64,000 bases of DNA from Pseudomonas nitroreducens TX1. Lineage in GTDB: Bacteria; Pseudomonadota; Gammaproteobacteria; Pseudomonadales; Pseudomonadaceae. The stretch covers positions 120,220-184,219 of the forward strand of contig NZ_AMZB01000124.1 in the NCBI RefSeq assembly GCF_000313755.1, given 5' to 3'. Shown here one piece after another: positions 1 to 7,818 of the stretch (its first letter is position 1; the number at the start of each line of letters is the position of its first letter). The position numbers and the translations under genes were made by a program. The notes beneath the pieces are model-generated. The model was given only the letters and a program-made list of their open reading frames with translations, had not been told where the DNA came from and did not search any database.

Positions 1-1
1 C

Positions 2-97
2 AATGCCCTGAACCTGGTGCGAGCGCTGATCGAACGCACCAGCCTGTTCCACCACCCCTGGAAGAAGCGTCTATGGACCTGGCAACGCAACCACTGA
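2..97 (+). CDS. 3' end of an upstream aryl polyene cluster gene (partial)
   Basis: An open frame enters from the left edge and stops at TGA 95-97, giving a basic, aromatic-rich C-terminal tail (…FHHPWKKRLWTWQRNH). It overlaps the next start (73) by 25 bp, the same tight packing as in the rest of the operon. In aryl polyene clusters the gene before the acyltransferase is often a ketosynthase-like protein (ApeC type), but 31 residues are too few to prove it. The identity is therefore inferred from position only. Confidence 0.4.
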   Translation, partial: NALNLVRALIERTSLFHHPWKKRLWTWQRNH

Positions 98-885
98 GCA
101 AGCGCGCCGACGCTTGGCTGTGGCGCCTGTTCGCCACCGGCCTGTGCTTCGCCCTCTTCGGTATCGGCGGCCTGCTGTTGCGGGTGCTGGTATTCCCGCT
201 GCTGGCCCTGTTGCCCGGCGATGCGCTGCGCTGCCGCACCCGCGCACGCCAGACGGTAAGCCGGCTGTTCTGGCTGTTCGTGCAGATCATGCAGCGCAGC
301 GGCGTCCTGACCTTCGAAGTGGCAGGCGTCGAGCGCCTGGGCCGGCCAGGGCAGATGGTGATCGCCAACCACCCCTCGCTGATCGATGTGGTCTTCCTCA
401 TCGGCCTGATCCGCGATGCCAACTGCGTCGTCAAGCAGAGCCTGTTCGCCAACCCCTTCACCCGTGGCCCGGTGACGGCGGCGCAATACATCAGCAACAA
501 CGGCAGCATGGACATGTTCGATGAGGCCGTGGAGGCGCTGCAGCAGGGGCAGACGCTGATCGTCTTCCCCGAGGGCACGCGCACCACACCCGGCGCGGCT
601 CCGCAATTCCATCGTGGCGCGGCATCCATCGCCCTGCGCGGCGCCAGCGTCATCACCCCGGTGACCATCACCGTGACCCCGACCACCCTGACCAAGGCCG
701 AGCCCTGGTACAGCATTCCCGCTCGCCGCGTGCATTTCCGCCTGCGCGTGGGCGACGACATCGATCCGCGCGAATTCGCCAGCCAGGGGCCGGCCCCGGC
801 CGCCTCGCGTCGGCTCAATGCCTTCCTGCACCAGCATTTCATCAAGGAGCTCGCAAGAGATGAGCGATCTGCAACTGGAGATTAA
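73..885 (+). CDS. Lysophospholipid acyltransferase family protein, aryl polyene cluster
   Basis: A 270-residue PlsC-type (LPLAT) acyltransferase. The catalytic NHPSLID box has His100 and Asp105, and the acceptor-binding FPEGTR motif is at residues 165-170. A hydrophobic segment at about 20-47 would hold it on the inner membrane. PlsC-like enzymes are standard members of aryl polyene clusters and are thought to help attach the polyene acyl chain to a lipid carrier; the acceptor is unknown here. It overlaps the upstream gene by 25 bp and the following ACP gene by 26 bp, implying translational coupling. Confidence 0.85.
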   Translation: MDLATQPLSKRADAWLWRLFATGLCFALFGIGGLLLRVLVFPLLALLPGDALRCRTRARQTVSRLFWLFVQIMQRSGVLTFEVAGVERLGRPGQMVIANHPSLIDVVFLIGLIRDANCVVKQSLFANPFTRGPVTAAQYISNNGSMDMFDEAVEALQQGQTLIVFPEGTRTTPGAAPQFHRGAASIALRGASVITPVTITVTPTTLTKAEPWYSIPARRVHFRLRVGDDIDPREFASQGPAPAASRRLNAFLHQHFIKELARDERSATGD

Positions 886-1120
886 ACAGCTGATCATCGA
901 TGCCCTCGGCCTCGAAGATATCGGCCCTGACGACATTGGCGCGCAGGACGCGCTGTTCGGCGAAGGCCTCGGCCTGGATTCGGTCGACGCACTGGAACTG
1001 GGCCTGGCCATCCAGAAACGCTACGGCATCAAGATCGACGCCGATGCCAAGGACACCCGCCAGCACTTCGCCAACGTGGCAAGCCTGGCGGCCTTCGTGA
1101 CTGCCCAGAAAGCCGCCTGA
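860..1120 (+). CDS. apeE: Acyl carrier protein 1 of the aryl polyene cluster
   Basis: An 86-residue ACP with a GLDSVDALEL motif whose serine is the 4'-phosphopantetheine site. The ATG at 860 was chosen because it sits inside the acyltransferase 3' end, follows GCAAGAG and gives normal ACP length. It should carry the aryl starter and growing chain for the KS, KR and DH enzymes further down the operon. ACPs come in pairs in aryl polyene clusters; the assignment to ApeE rather than ApeF is by order only. Confidence 0.85.
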   Translation: MSDLQLEIKQLIIDALGLEDIGPDDIGAQDALFGEGLGLDSVDALELGLAIQKRYGIKIDADAKDTRQHFANVASLAAFVTAQKAA

Positions 1121-1131
1121 GATCGCCGACC

Positions 1132-1380
1132 ATGCAAACCCGTGAGGACATTTTCAACACCCTGCGCGACGCCCTGGTCGAGCTGTTCGAACTGGAGCCG
1201 GAGCAGGTCAGCCTCCAGGCCAACCTCTACGAGGACCTGGAGATCGACAGCATCGACGCCGTCGACCTGATCGACCACCTCAAACGCCACACCGGCAAGA
1301 AGATCGCCGCCGAGGAGTTCAAGTCGGTGCGTACCGTCGGCGATGTGGTCGAAGCGGTCTATCGCCTGGCCAACCCATGA
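1132..1380 (+). CDS. apeF: Acyl carrier protein 2 of the aryl polyene cluster
   Basis: An 82-residue acidic ACP with an EIDSIDAVDL phosphopantetheine site and the usual four-helix length. It begins 12 bp after the first ACP and its stop overlaps the next start as ATGA at 1377. The two carriers have clearly different sequences around the serine, so they probably have distinct partners, for instance starter loading versus elongation; this split of roles is known in studied aryl polyene systems and inferred here. Confidence 0.85.
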   Translation: MQTREDIFNTLRDALVELFELEPEQVSLQANLYEDLEIDSIDAVDLIDHLKRHTGKKIAAEEFKSVRTVGDVVEAVYRLANP

Positions 1381-1922
1381 CACGCCTGGTCGGGCTCGGC
1401 CTGCTGCTGGCCGGGCTGCTCTACCCGTTCGCGATCTACTTCGGCATCGATCACCTGTCGCCGAAATTCTTCGCGCTGCTGCTGGGCGGCCTGTGGTTCG
1501 CCCGCAGCCTGGGCAGCGGGCAACGCCCCGGGCAACGCTGGATGGCGCTGGCCGCCGTGGCCTTCTGCATGCTGCTGTGGTTCCTCAATGAGCCGAACCT
1601 GCTGCGCTGGTACCCGGTGCTGATCAGCGCAGGCCTCTTGAGCCTGTTCGCCCTCAGCCTGAAATTCGGCCCGCCGCTGGTGGAACGCCTGGCCCGCCTG
1701 CGCGAGCCGGAGCTGCCACCCCATGCGGTGCGCTACACGCGTCGGGTGACCCAGGCCTGGGTGCTGTTCTTCCTGGGCAACGGCCTGATCGCCGCGGCCC
1801 TCACCCTGTGGGCGCCACTGGCCTGGTGGACGCTGTACAACGGCCTGATTTCCTACCTGCTGATGGGCGTGCTGTTCGCCGTCGAGTGGCTGGTGCGGCA
1901 ACGGGTCAGAGGTCAAGGATGA
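1377..1922 (+). CDS. apeG: COG4648-type polytopic membrane protein, aryl polyene cluster
   Basis: A 181-residue integral membrane protein with about five to six hydrophobic segments, starting with LVGLGLLLAGLLYPFAIYF. A small membrane protein of this size regularly sits between the ACPs and the AMP-ligase in aryl polyene clusters (ApeG position); its function is not established. It overlaps both neighbours as ATGA. No catalytic motif is visible. The assignment rests on size, hydrophobicity and position. Confidence 0.7.
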   Translation: MTRLVGLGLLLAGLLYPFAIYFGIDHLSPKFFALLLGGLWFARSLGSGQRPGQRWMALAAVAFCMLLWFLNEPNLLRWYPVLISAGLLSLFALSLKFGPPLVERLARLREPELPPHAVRYTRRVTQAWVLFFLGNGLIAAALTLWAPLAWWTLYNGLISYLLMGVLFAVEWLVRQRVRGQG

Positions 1923-3595
1923 AACCGATTTCCCTCGCCCGGTTGCTGCTGGAACTGCCTGCCGGACGCTTGCTGGCATTGGAACCGACGCTGCTCGCCG
2001 GCGACTTCGTGCAACGCGTCTGCACAGCCGCCGGCGCGCTGCGCCAGCGCAATGTTCGGTGCGTGGCAATCCACCTGGAAGATGCCGCCGAGTTGGCCGT
2101 CGCCCTCTACGCCGCCTGGCTTGCCGGCGCCGAAGCCGTACTGCCGGCGGACAACCTTGCCCACAGCCGCGAGCGCCTGGCCGCGCAGATCGACGCCTGG
2201 ATCGGTGACCAGCCCGGCGATCTGCGGATTGCCGAGCTGAACGGCCCTGCGCTGCAACCCGCCGAGCTTGACCTCGACGCCTGCCGCCTGGTGCTCAGCA
2301 CTTCAGGCTCCACCGGCGAGCCCAAGCTGATCGGCAAGTCCCTGCGCCAGCTGAGCAACGAGGTGCAGGTACTGGACAACCTCTGGGGCGCCGAACTGGG
2401 CGATGCGCGCATCCTCGGCAGTGTCGCCGCGCAGCATATCTACGGCCTGCTGTTCCGGGTGCTCTGGCCACTGTCCGCCGGCCGCGCCTTCCTCCGTCGG
2501 CAGATCGCCTTCCCTGAACACCTGCAGCGCCACAGCCTCGACCAGCCGCGTTTCGCCTGGATCGGCAGCCCGGCGCTGCTCAAGCGCATGGGCGACAACC
2601 TTGACTGGCCGGCGCTGCGCCGGGTAGTGCGGGTGTTCTCCTCCGGCGGCCCGCTGCCGGCCGAAGCCGGCGAACTGCTGCACGAGCGCCTCGGCCAGGC
2701 ACCCACGGAAATCTACGGCAGTTCCGAGACCGGCGGCATTGCCTGGCGCCAGGGTGGCCAGCTCTGGCAGCCGTTCGAGGGCGTGGTATTGAGCCAGGAC
2801 GAGCATGGCGCGCTACGCATCGAATCGACCTACCTGCCGCCCGGCGTAACCGAGCAGACCGCCGACGCCGCGCGCCTGTGCGCCGACGGCCGCTTCGAAC
2901 TGCTGGGGCGGTTGGACCGCATCGTCAAGCTGGAAGAAAAACGCATTTCCCTCCCGCAACTGGAAGCAGCGCTGGCGAAACACCCCTTCGTCAGCGAAGC
3001 ACGCCTGGGCGTGGTGCAGGAAAACCGCGCCAGCCTGGGCGCGCTGATCGCCCTGAGCGACGCCGGCCTGCACGCACTGCGTAACGGCGGCCGGCGCGCA
3101 CTGACCCAGCGCCTGCGCGAGCACCTCGCCGGCCACTGCGAGGCTCTCGCCCTGCCGCGCCGCTGGCGCCTGCTGCGACGCCTGCCGGGCAATGCCCAGG
3201 GCAAGTTGCCGCAAGGCCTGGTGGACGAACTGCTGCACGCCCCACGCAGCCTCGCCCCAGAGGTCCTGGCGCACAATGAAGTCGACGGCGAACAGCACTT
3301 CCAGCTGGAAATCCCGCCGGACCTCGCCTGCTTCCCTGGCCATTTCCCCACCGCACCGGTATTGCCCGGCGTGGTGCAGGTGCAGTGGGCGCAGCAGCTG
3401 GGCCGTCAGGTACTGGAGCTGCCGCCGCGCTTCGCCGGCATGGAAGTGCTGAAGTTCCAGCAACTGCTGCGGCCGGGCGATATCTGCCAACTGGCCCTGC
3501 GCTGGGACGCCGCGCGCGGCAAGCTGTACTTCGCCTTCACCCGTGGCGAAGCGGCCTGCTCTTCCGGGCGCATCCTGCTGGGGGCGGACGAATGA
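1919..3595 (+). CDS. Fused AMP-ligase and hot-dog dehydratase (ApeH-ApeI type)
   Basis: A 558-residue protein with two parts. Residues 1 to about 450 form an adenylate-forming ligase with P-loop STSGSTGEPK at 127-136 and a downstream YGSSETGG motif, expected to activate an aryl acid and load it on ACP. The last ~100 residues form a FabA/FabZ-like hot-dog domain with CFPGHFPTAPVLPGV from residue 471, His475 being the likely catalytic base. These correspond to ApeH and ApeI, which as I recall are separate proteins in the enterobacterial clusters. The ATG at 1919 overlaps the previous stop; a longer upstream frame only copies apeG in another frame. Confidence 0.85.
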   Translation: MKPISLARLLLELPAGRLLALEPTLLAGDFVQRVCTAAGALRQRNVRCVAIHLEDAAELAVALYAAWLAGAEAVLPADNLAHSRERLAAQIDAWIGDQPGDLRIAELNGPALQPAELDLDACRLVLSTSGSTGEPKLIGKSLRQLSNEVQVLDNLWGAELGDARILGSVAAQHIYGLLFRVLWPLSAGRAFLRRQIAFPEHLQRHSLDQPRFAWIGSPALLKRMGDNLDWPALRRVVRVFSSGGPLPAEAGELLHERLGQAPTEIYGSSETGGIAWRQGGQLWQPFEGVVLSQDEHGALRIESTYLPPGVTEQTADAARLCADGRFELLGRLDRIVKLEEKRISLPQLEAALAKHPFVSEARLGVVQENRASLGALIALSDAGLHALRNGGRRALTQRLREHLAGHCEALALPRRWRLLRRLPGNAQGKLPQGLVDELLHAPRSLAPEVLAHNEVDGEQHFQLEIPPDLACFPGHFPTAPVLPGVVQVQWAQQLGRQVLELPPRFAGMEVLKFQQLLRPGDICQLALRWDAARGKLYFAFTRGEAACSSGRILLGADE

Positions 3596-4335
3596 GCGCC
3601 AAGCCCTGCGCAGTGATCCCGGTGTACAACCACGAGCACGCGCTGCCCAAGGTCGTGGCCGAATTACTCGCCACCGGCCTGCCCTGCGTGCTGGTGGACG
3701 ACGCCTCCAGCCGCGAGTGCGCAGTAGTGATCGACCAGCTCGCCGAAGTCCGCGACACCTTCCTGGTGCGCCTGAGCGTGAACCAGGGCAAGGGCGGCGC
3801 GGTGATGGCCGGGCTCCGTGAAGCCGCGCGCCTGGGCTTCAGCCACGCGCTGCAGGTGGATGCCGACGGCCAGCACGACCTGGGCGACGTGCAACGTTTC
3901 CTCGACGCATCGCGCGGGCGCCCCGAGGCCCTGATCTGCGGTTATCCGCAGTACGACGAGAGCGTGCCCAAGGGCCGTCTCTACGCGCGCTACCTGACCC
4001 ACATCTGGGTGTGGATCAACAGCCTGTCGCTGTCGATCCGCGACGGCATGTGCGGCTTCCGCGTCTATCCGCTGGGCCCCACGCTGGAACTGATCGACAG
4101 CGCAAAGCTGGGCAAGCGCATGGACTTCGATCCGGAAATCCTCGTCCGCCTGGCCTGGCGAAACCAGCCGATGCATTGGCTGCCGACCAAGGTGCACTAC
4201 CCGCTGGACGGTCTCTCGCACTTCCGCCTGTTCCACGACAACGCCCTGATCTCCTCCATGCACGCCCGGCTGTTCTTCGGCATGCTCTGGCGCTCGCCGG
4301 TCATCCTCTGGCGCCGCCTGCGGAGCGCCGCGTGA
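3592..4335 (+). CDS. Family 2 glycosyltransferase, aryl polyene cluster
   Basis: A 247-residue GT2 (GT-A fold) enzyme. It has the N-terminal IPVYNHE nucleotide-binding start, VLVDDASS, and the metal-binding DADGQHD segment near residue 90, followed by CGFRVYPL in the acceptor region. It starts in an AATGA overlap at 3592 and ends in a GTGA overlap with the acyltransferase gene. In several aryl polyene clusters this domain is fused to the acyltransferase encoded next (ApeJ); here the two are separate. The sugar donor and acceptor are unknown. Confidence 0.85.
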   Translation: MSAKPCAVIPVYNHEHALPKVVAELLATGLPCVLVDDASSRECAVVIDQLAEVRDTFLVRLSVNQGKGGAVMAGLREAARLGFSHALQVDADGQHDLGDVQRFLDASRGRPEALICGYPQYDESVPKGRLYARYLTHIWVWINSLSLSIRDGMCGFRVYPLGPTLELIDSAKLGKRMDFDPEILVRLAWRNQPMHWLPTKVHYPLDGLSHFRLFHDNALISSMHARLFFGMLWRSPVILWRRLRSAA

Positions 4336-5261
4336 GCACGCAGCACTGGGCGCAACAGCGCGAGCGCGGCAGCCTGCTGCTGATGCGCTTCACTGCCTGG
4401 GCGGCGCGAACCCTCGGCCGTCGCCTGCTGTCGCCGCTGCTGCACCTGATCGTGCTGTACTTCTTCCTCTTCGGCGGCCGTGCGCGCCGCGCCATCGGCG
4501 AGTACCAGCAGCGCCTGGCACAGCACAGCGGTGACGCTTCGTTGCGCCCGAGCACTGGCCGCGTGTTCGGCCAGTTCATGGCCTTCGCCGACGCCATTCT
4601 CGACAAGCTCGATGTCTGGGCCGGTCGCCTGGACCTTTCCAGTATCGAACTGAACGACCCGCACAACCTGCGCGCGCAACTGCGCAGCGGCCGTGGCCAG
4701 ATGCTGGTGGGCGCACACCTGGGCAACCTCGAAGTCTGCCGTGCGCTGGCCGAACTGGGCGAAAAGGTACGCATGAACGTGCTGGTGCACACCCGCCACG
4801 CGGAGCAGTTCAACCGGCTGCTGGGCGAGTCCGGCGCCAGCCACCTGCGGCTGATCCAGGTCAGCGAGCTGGACCCGGCGACCATGCTGCAGCTGTCCCA
4901 GCGCCTGGATGCCGGCGAGTGGCTGGCAATCGCCGGCGACCGTATCCCGCTGCACGGCGGGCGCAACGTCGAGGTCGATTTCCTCGGCGCCCAAGCCGCC
5001 TTCCCGCAGGGACCCTGGCTGCTCGCAGGGCTGCTGCAATGCCCGGCCAACCTGATGTTCTGCCTGAAGGAAGCGGGCCGCTACCGCGTGCACCTGGAGC
5101 CCTTCGCCGAACACATCCAGTGGCGCCGCAGCGACCGCGCCGACGTCCTCAAGCACTGGACCCAGCGCTATGCCCAGCGCCTGGAACACTACTGCCTGCG
5201 CGCGCCGCAGCAGTGGTTCAACTTCTACCCGTTCTGGAAAGCCCATGACGACAGCCATTGA
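4332..5261 (+). CDS. Lauroyl/LpxL-type acyltransferase, aryl polyene cluster
   Basis: A 309-residue member of the lipid A biosynthesis acyltransferase family (COG4261 type). The N-terminal anchor is LLHLIVLYFFLFG at about residues 37-49, and the catalytic pattern H-x4-E is in GAHLGNLE. The start is a GTG at 4332, in GTGA overlap with the preceding stop; no ATG fits the family's N-terminus. It probably transfers the ACP-bound aryl polyene to its lipid or sugar acceptor together with the neighbouring GT2. Its 3' end overlaps the ammonia-lyase start by 17 bp. Confidence 0.82.
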   Translation: MSTQHWAQQRERGSLLLMRFTAWAARTLGRRLLSPLLHLIVLYFFLFGGRARRAIGEYQQRLAQHSGDASLRPSTGRVFGQFMAFADAILDKLDVWAGRLDLSSIELNDPHNLRAQLRSGRGQMLVGAHLGNLEVCRALAELGEKVRMNVLVHTRHAEQFNRLLGESGASHLRLIQVSELDPATMLQLSQRLDAGEWLAIAGDRIPLHGGRNVEVDFLGAQAAFPQGPWLLAGLLQCPANLMFCLKEAGRYRVHLEPFAEHIQWRRSDRADVLKHWTQRYAQRLEHYCLRAPQQWFNFYPFWKAHDDSH

Positions 5262-6786
5262 AGCGCCGGTTTTCGGCCAAGGCCACCTGAGCATCGAGCA
5301 GATAGTCGCCCTCGCCGAGCGCCGCGTGGACAGCCGCCTGGACGACGATGCCGAGTTCCGCGCGCGGATTGCCCGCGGCGCGCAGTTCCTCGACACCCTG
5401 CTGGACAAGGAAGGCGTGATCTACGGCGTGACCACCGGCTACGGTGATTCCTGCGTGGTAGCCGTGCCGCTGGAGCACGTCGAGACGCTGCCGCAACACC
5501 TGTTCACCTTCCACGGCTGCGGCCTGGGCAAGCTGCTGGAGCCGGCTGCCGTGCGCGCCGTGCTCGCCGCGCGCCTGCGCTCGCTGAGCCATGGCGTTTC
5601 CGGTGTACGCCTGGAACTGCTGGAACGCCTGCATGACTTCCTCGAACACGACATCCTGCCGCTGATCCCGGAAGAGGGTTCGGTGGGCGCCAGCGGCGAT
5701 CTCACGCCGCTGTCCTACCTCGCCGCGACACTCGCCGGCGAGCGCGACGTGCTCTGGCGCGGTGAGCGCCGCAGCGCCGCCGAGGTCCACGCCGAGCTGG
5801 GCTGGCAGCCGCTGGTGCTGCGCCCCAAGGAAGCGCTGGCGCTGATGAACGGCACCGCGGTGATGACCGGCCTCGCCTGCCTCGCCTATGTGCGCGCCGA
5901 CTACCTGCTCAAGCTGGCCACGCGCATCACCGCGCTGAACGTCATTGCCCTGCAGGGCAACCCGGAACACTTCGACGAGCGCCTGTTCGCCGCCAAGCCG
6001 CATCCGGGGCAGATGCAGGTCGCTGCCTGGATTCGCCAGGACCTCGCCATCGATGCGCCAACGCCGCCGCTGCACCGCCTGCAGGATCGCTATTCGCTGC
6101 GCTGCGCGCCCCACGTGCTGGGCGTGCTGGCCGATAGCCTGGGCCTGCTGCGGCAGTTCATCGAGGTCGAACTGAACAGCGCCAACGACAACCCGATCAT
6201 CGACGCCGAGGACGAGCGCGTCCTGCACGGCGGGCACTTCTATGGCGGGCACATCGCCTTCGCCATGGACAGCCTGAAGAACCTCGTCGGCAACGTCGCC
6301 GACCTGCTCGACCGGCAGCTCGCACTGCTGGTGGACACCCGCTACAACCACGGCCTGCCAAGCAACCTCTCGGGGGCGCCGGCCGAGCGCGCCATGATCA
6401 ACCACGGCTTCAAGGCCGTGCAGATCGGCGCCAGCGCATGGACCGCCGAGGCGCTGAAAAATACCCTGCCGGCGAGCGTGTTCTCGCGTTCCACCGAGTG
6501 CCACAACCAGGACAAGGTGAGCATGGGCACCATCGCCGCGCGCGATGCCCTGCGTAGCCTGGAGCTGACCGAGCAGGTCGCCGCCGCCGCCTTGCTGGCC
6601 GCGCAACAGGGCGTCTGGCTGCGCTGTGGCGAAGCCGATGCGCGCCCGTTACCGGCACCGCTGGGCGGCATGCACGAACAACTCGGCCGAGACTTCCCGC
6701 CGCTGATCGAGGACCGCGCCCTGGAAGGCGAACTGCGCCTGTGCCTGGAGCGCATCCGCGCCCGCCATTGGAGGCTCTATGCGTAA
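5245..6786 (+). CDS. HAL/PAL/TAL-family MIO aromatic amino-acid ammonia-lyase
   Basis: A 513-residue ammonia-lyase of normal family length. The MIO-forming Ala149-Ser150-Gly151 lies in GSVGASGDLTPLS. The catalytic Tyr60 is in IYGVTTGYG, and YSLRCAPHVLG, NSANDNPIID and QDKVSMGT are all present. In an aryl polyene operon it most plausibly deaminates tyrosine or phenylalanine to a cinnamate-type starter for the AMP-ligase. The residue pair that sets substrate choice (89/90 in bacterial TAL numbering) aligns as Phe-His, which is neither typical TAL, PAL nor HAL, so I do not name the substrate. The ATG at 5245 fits the family N-terminus. Confidence 0.88.
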   Translation: MTTAIEAPVFGQGHLSIEQIVALAERRVDSRLDDDAEFRARIARGAQFLDTLLDKEGVIYGVTTGYGDSCVVAVPLEHVETLPQHLFTFHGCGLGKLLEPAAVRAVLAARLRSLSHGVSGVRLELLERLHDFLEHDILPLIPEEGSVGASGDLTPLSYLAATLAGERDVLWRGERRSAAEVHAELGWQPLVLRPKEALALMNGTAVMTGLACLAYVRADYLLKLATRITALNVIALQGNPEHFDERLFAAKPHPGQMQVAAWIRQDLAIDAPTPPLHRLQDRYSLRCAPHVLGVLADSLGLLRQFIEVELNSANDNPIIDAEDERVLHGGHFYGGHIAFAMDSLKNLVGNVADLLDRQLALLVDTRYNHGLPSNLSGAPAERAMINHGFKAVQIGASAWTAEALKNTLPASVFSRSTECHNQDKVSMGTIAARDALRSLELTEQVAAAALLAAQQGVWLRCGEADARPLPAPLGGMHEQLGRDFPPLIEDRALEGELRLCLERIRARHWRLYA

Positions 6787-7216
6787 GGCCGGGGTACTGC
6801 AGGCCGAGGTGGAAATCCTCGTGCCGTTCTTCGACGTCGACATGATGGAAGTGGTCTGGCACGGCCACTACGTCAAGTACCTGGAAGTCGCGCGCTGCGC
6901 CCTGCTCGACAAGCTCGACCACAACTACTCGCAGATGCGCGATGCCGGCTACGCCTGGCCGGTGATCGACCTGCAGCTGCGCTACGTGCGCGGCGCACGC
7001 TTCGGCCAGCGCATCAGCGTGCGCGCCGACCTGGTGGAGTGGGAGAACCGCCTGAAGATCAACTACCTGATCAGCGATGCGCAGACCGGCGAGCGCCTGA
7101 CCCGCGCCAGCAGCACGCAGGTGGCGGTAGAGATCGCCAGCCGCGAGATGCAGATGGTCTCGCCCGCCGTGTTCGTCGATGCCGTGCAGCGCGCGCTGGA
7201 GGCCGAAGCATGCTGA
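6779..7216 (+). CDS. apeK: 4-hydroxybenzoyl-CoA-type hot-dog thioesterase (ApeK position)
   Basis: A 145-residue single hot-dog protein with the 4HBT signature FFDVDMMEVVWHGHYVKYLE, where an Asp at 19-21 is the expected catalytic residue. It overlaps the ammonia-lyase 3' end by 8 bp and lolA-like by 7 bp. A thioesterase in this position is usual in aryl polyene clusters and may edit stalled or wrong acyl-ACPs or release a starter. The specific substrate is inferred from context only. Confidence 0.82.
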   Translation: MRKAGVLQAEVEILVPFFDVDMMEVVWHGHYVKYLEVARCALLDKLDHNYSQMRDAGYAWPVIDLQLRYVRGARFGQRISVRADLVEWENRLKINYLISDAQTGERLTRASSTQVAVEIASREMQMVSPAVFVDAVQRALEAEAC

Positions 7217-7818
7217 AGCGTGCCCTGCTCGTCTGCAGTCTCCTGACGCTGTTCATCCAGAGCATCCCCCTGGCCCACGCCTTCGACCTGTCGCAACTGG
7301 CCGCACAACTCGGCAAACCGGCGGTGGTGCGCGGCGAGTTCCTCCAGGAGAAGCACCTGCGCTCGCTGCCGCAGCCGCTGGTGAGCAAGGGCCACTTCGT
7401 CCTCGCCAAGCAGCATGGGTTGCTCTGGCTGTTGCAGACGCCGCTCAAGCAGGACTACCGCATCGACGACCAGGGCATCGCCCGGCGCGACGCCAACGGC
7501 TGGCAGCAACTGCCGCAACGCAGCGCCAGCGCACAGCAGAATCGCCTGTTCCTCGCCGTACTGGAAGGCGACAGCAGCGGCCTGCAGCGCGACTTCGACC
7601 TCGCCCTGAGCGGCGAGGCGAACGACTGGAAACTTACCCTGACCCCGCGCGCGGTGCTGCTCAAGCAGATCTTCGACAGCATCGAGATCGCCGGCGGCGA
7701 GTTGGTGCAGCGCATCGAGCTGCACGAAGCCCAGGGCGACCGCACCGTGCTGCGCATGACCAGCAGCCAGCCCGGCGACAGCCTGACCGATGCGGAGCGT
7801 AGCGACTTTGCCCGCTGA
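7210..7818 (+). CDS. apeL: LolA-like periplasmic lipid carrier, aryl polyene cluster
   Basis: A 202-residue secreted protein. Its signal peptide is followed by a likely cleavage at AHA|FD (residues 24/25). The rest matches LolA-related outer-membrane lipoprotein-carrier domains: FLQEKHLRSLPQPLVSKG, then LWLLQTPLKQDYRI, typical of the half-barrel that shields acyl chains. With the MMPL exporter encoded next it probably moves the polyene lipid through the periplasm to the outer membrane. The start lies 7 bp inside the thioesterase gene. The cargo is inferred. Confidence 0.82.
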   Translation: MLKRALLVCSLLTLFIQSIPLAHAFDLSQLAAQLGKPAVVRGEFLQEKHLRSLPQPLVSKGHFVLAKQHGLLWLLQTPLKQDYRIDDQGIARRDANGWQQLPQRSASAQQNRLFLAVLEGDSSGLQRDFDLALSGEANDWKLTLTPRAVLLKQIFDSIEIAGGELVQRIELHEAQGDRTVLRMTSSQPGDSLTDAERSDFAR

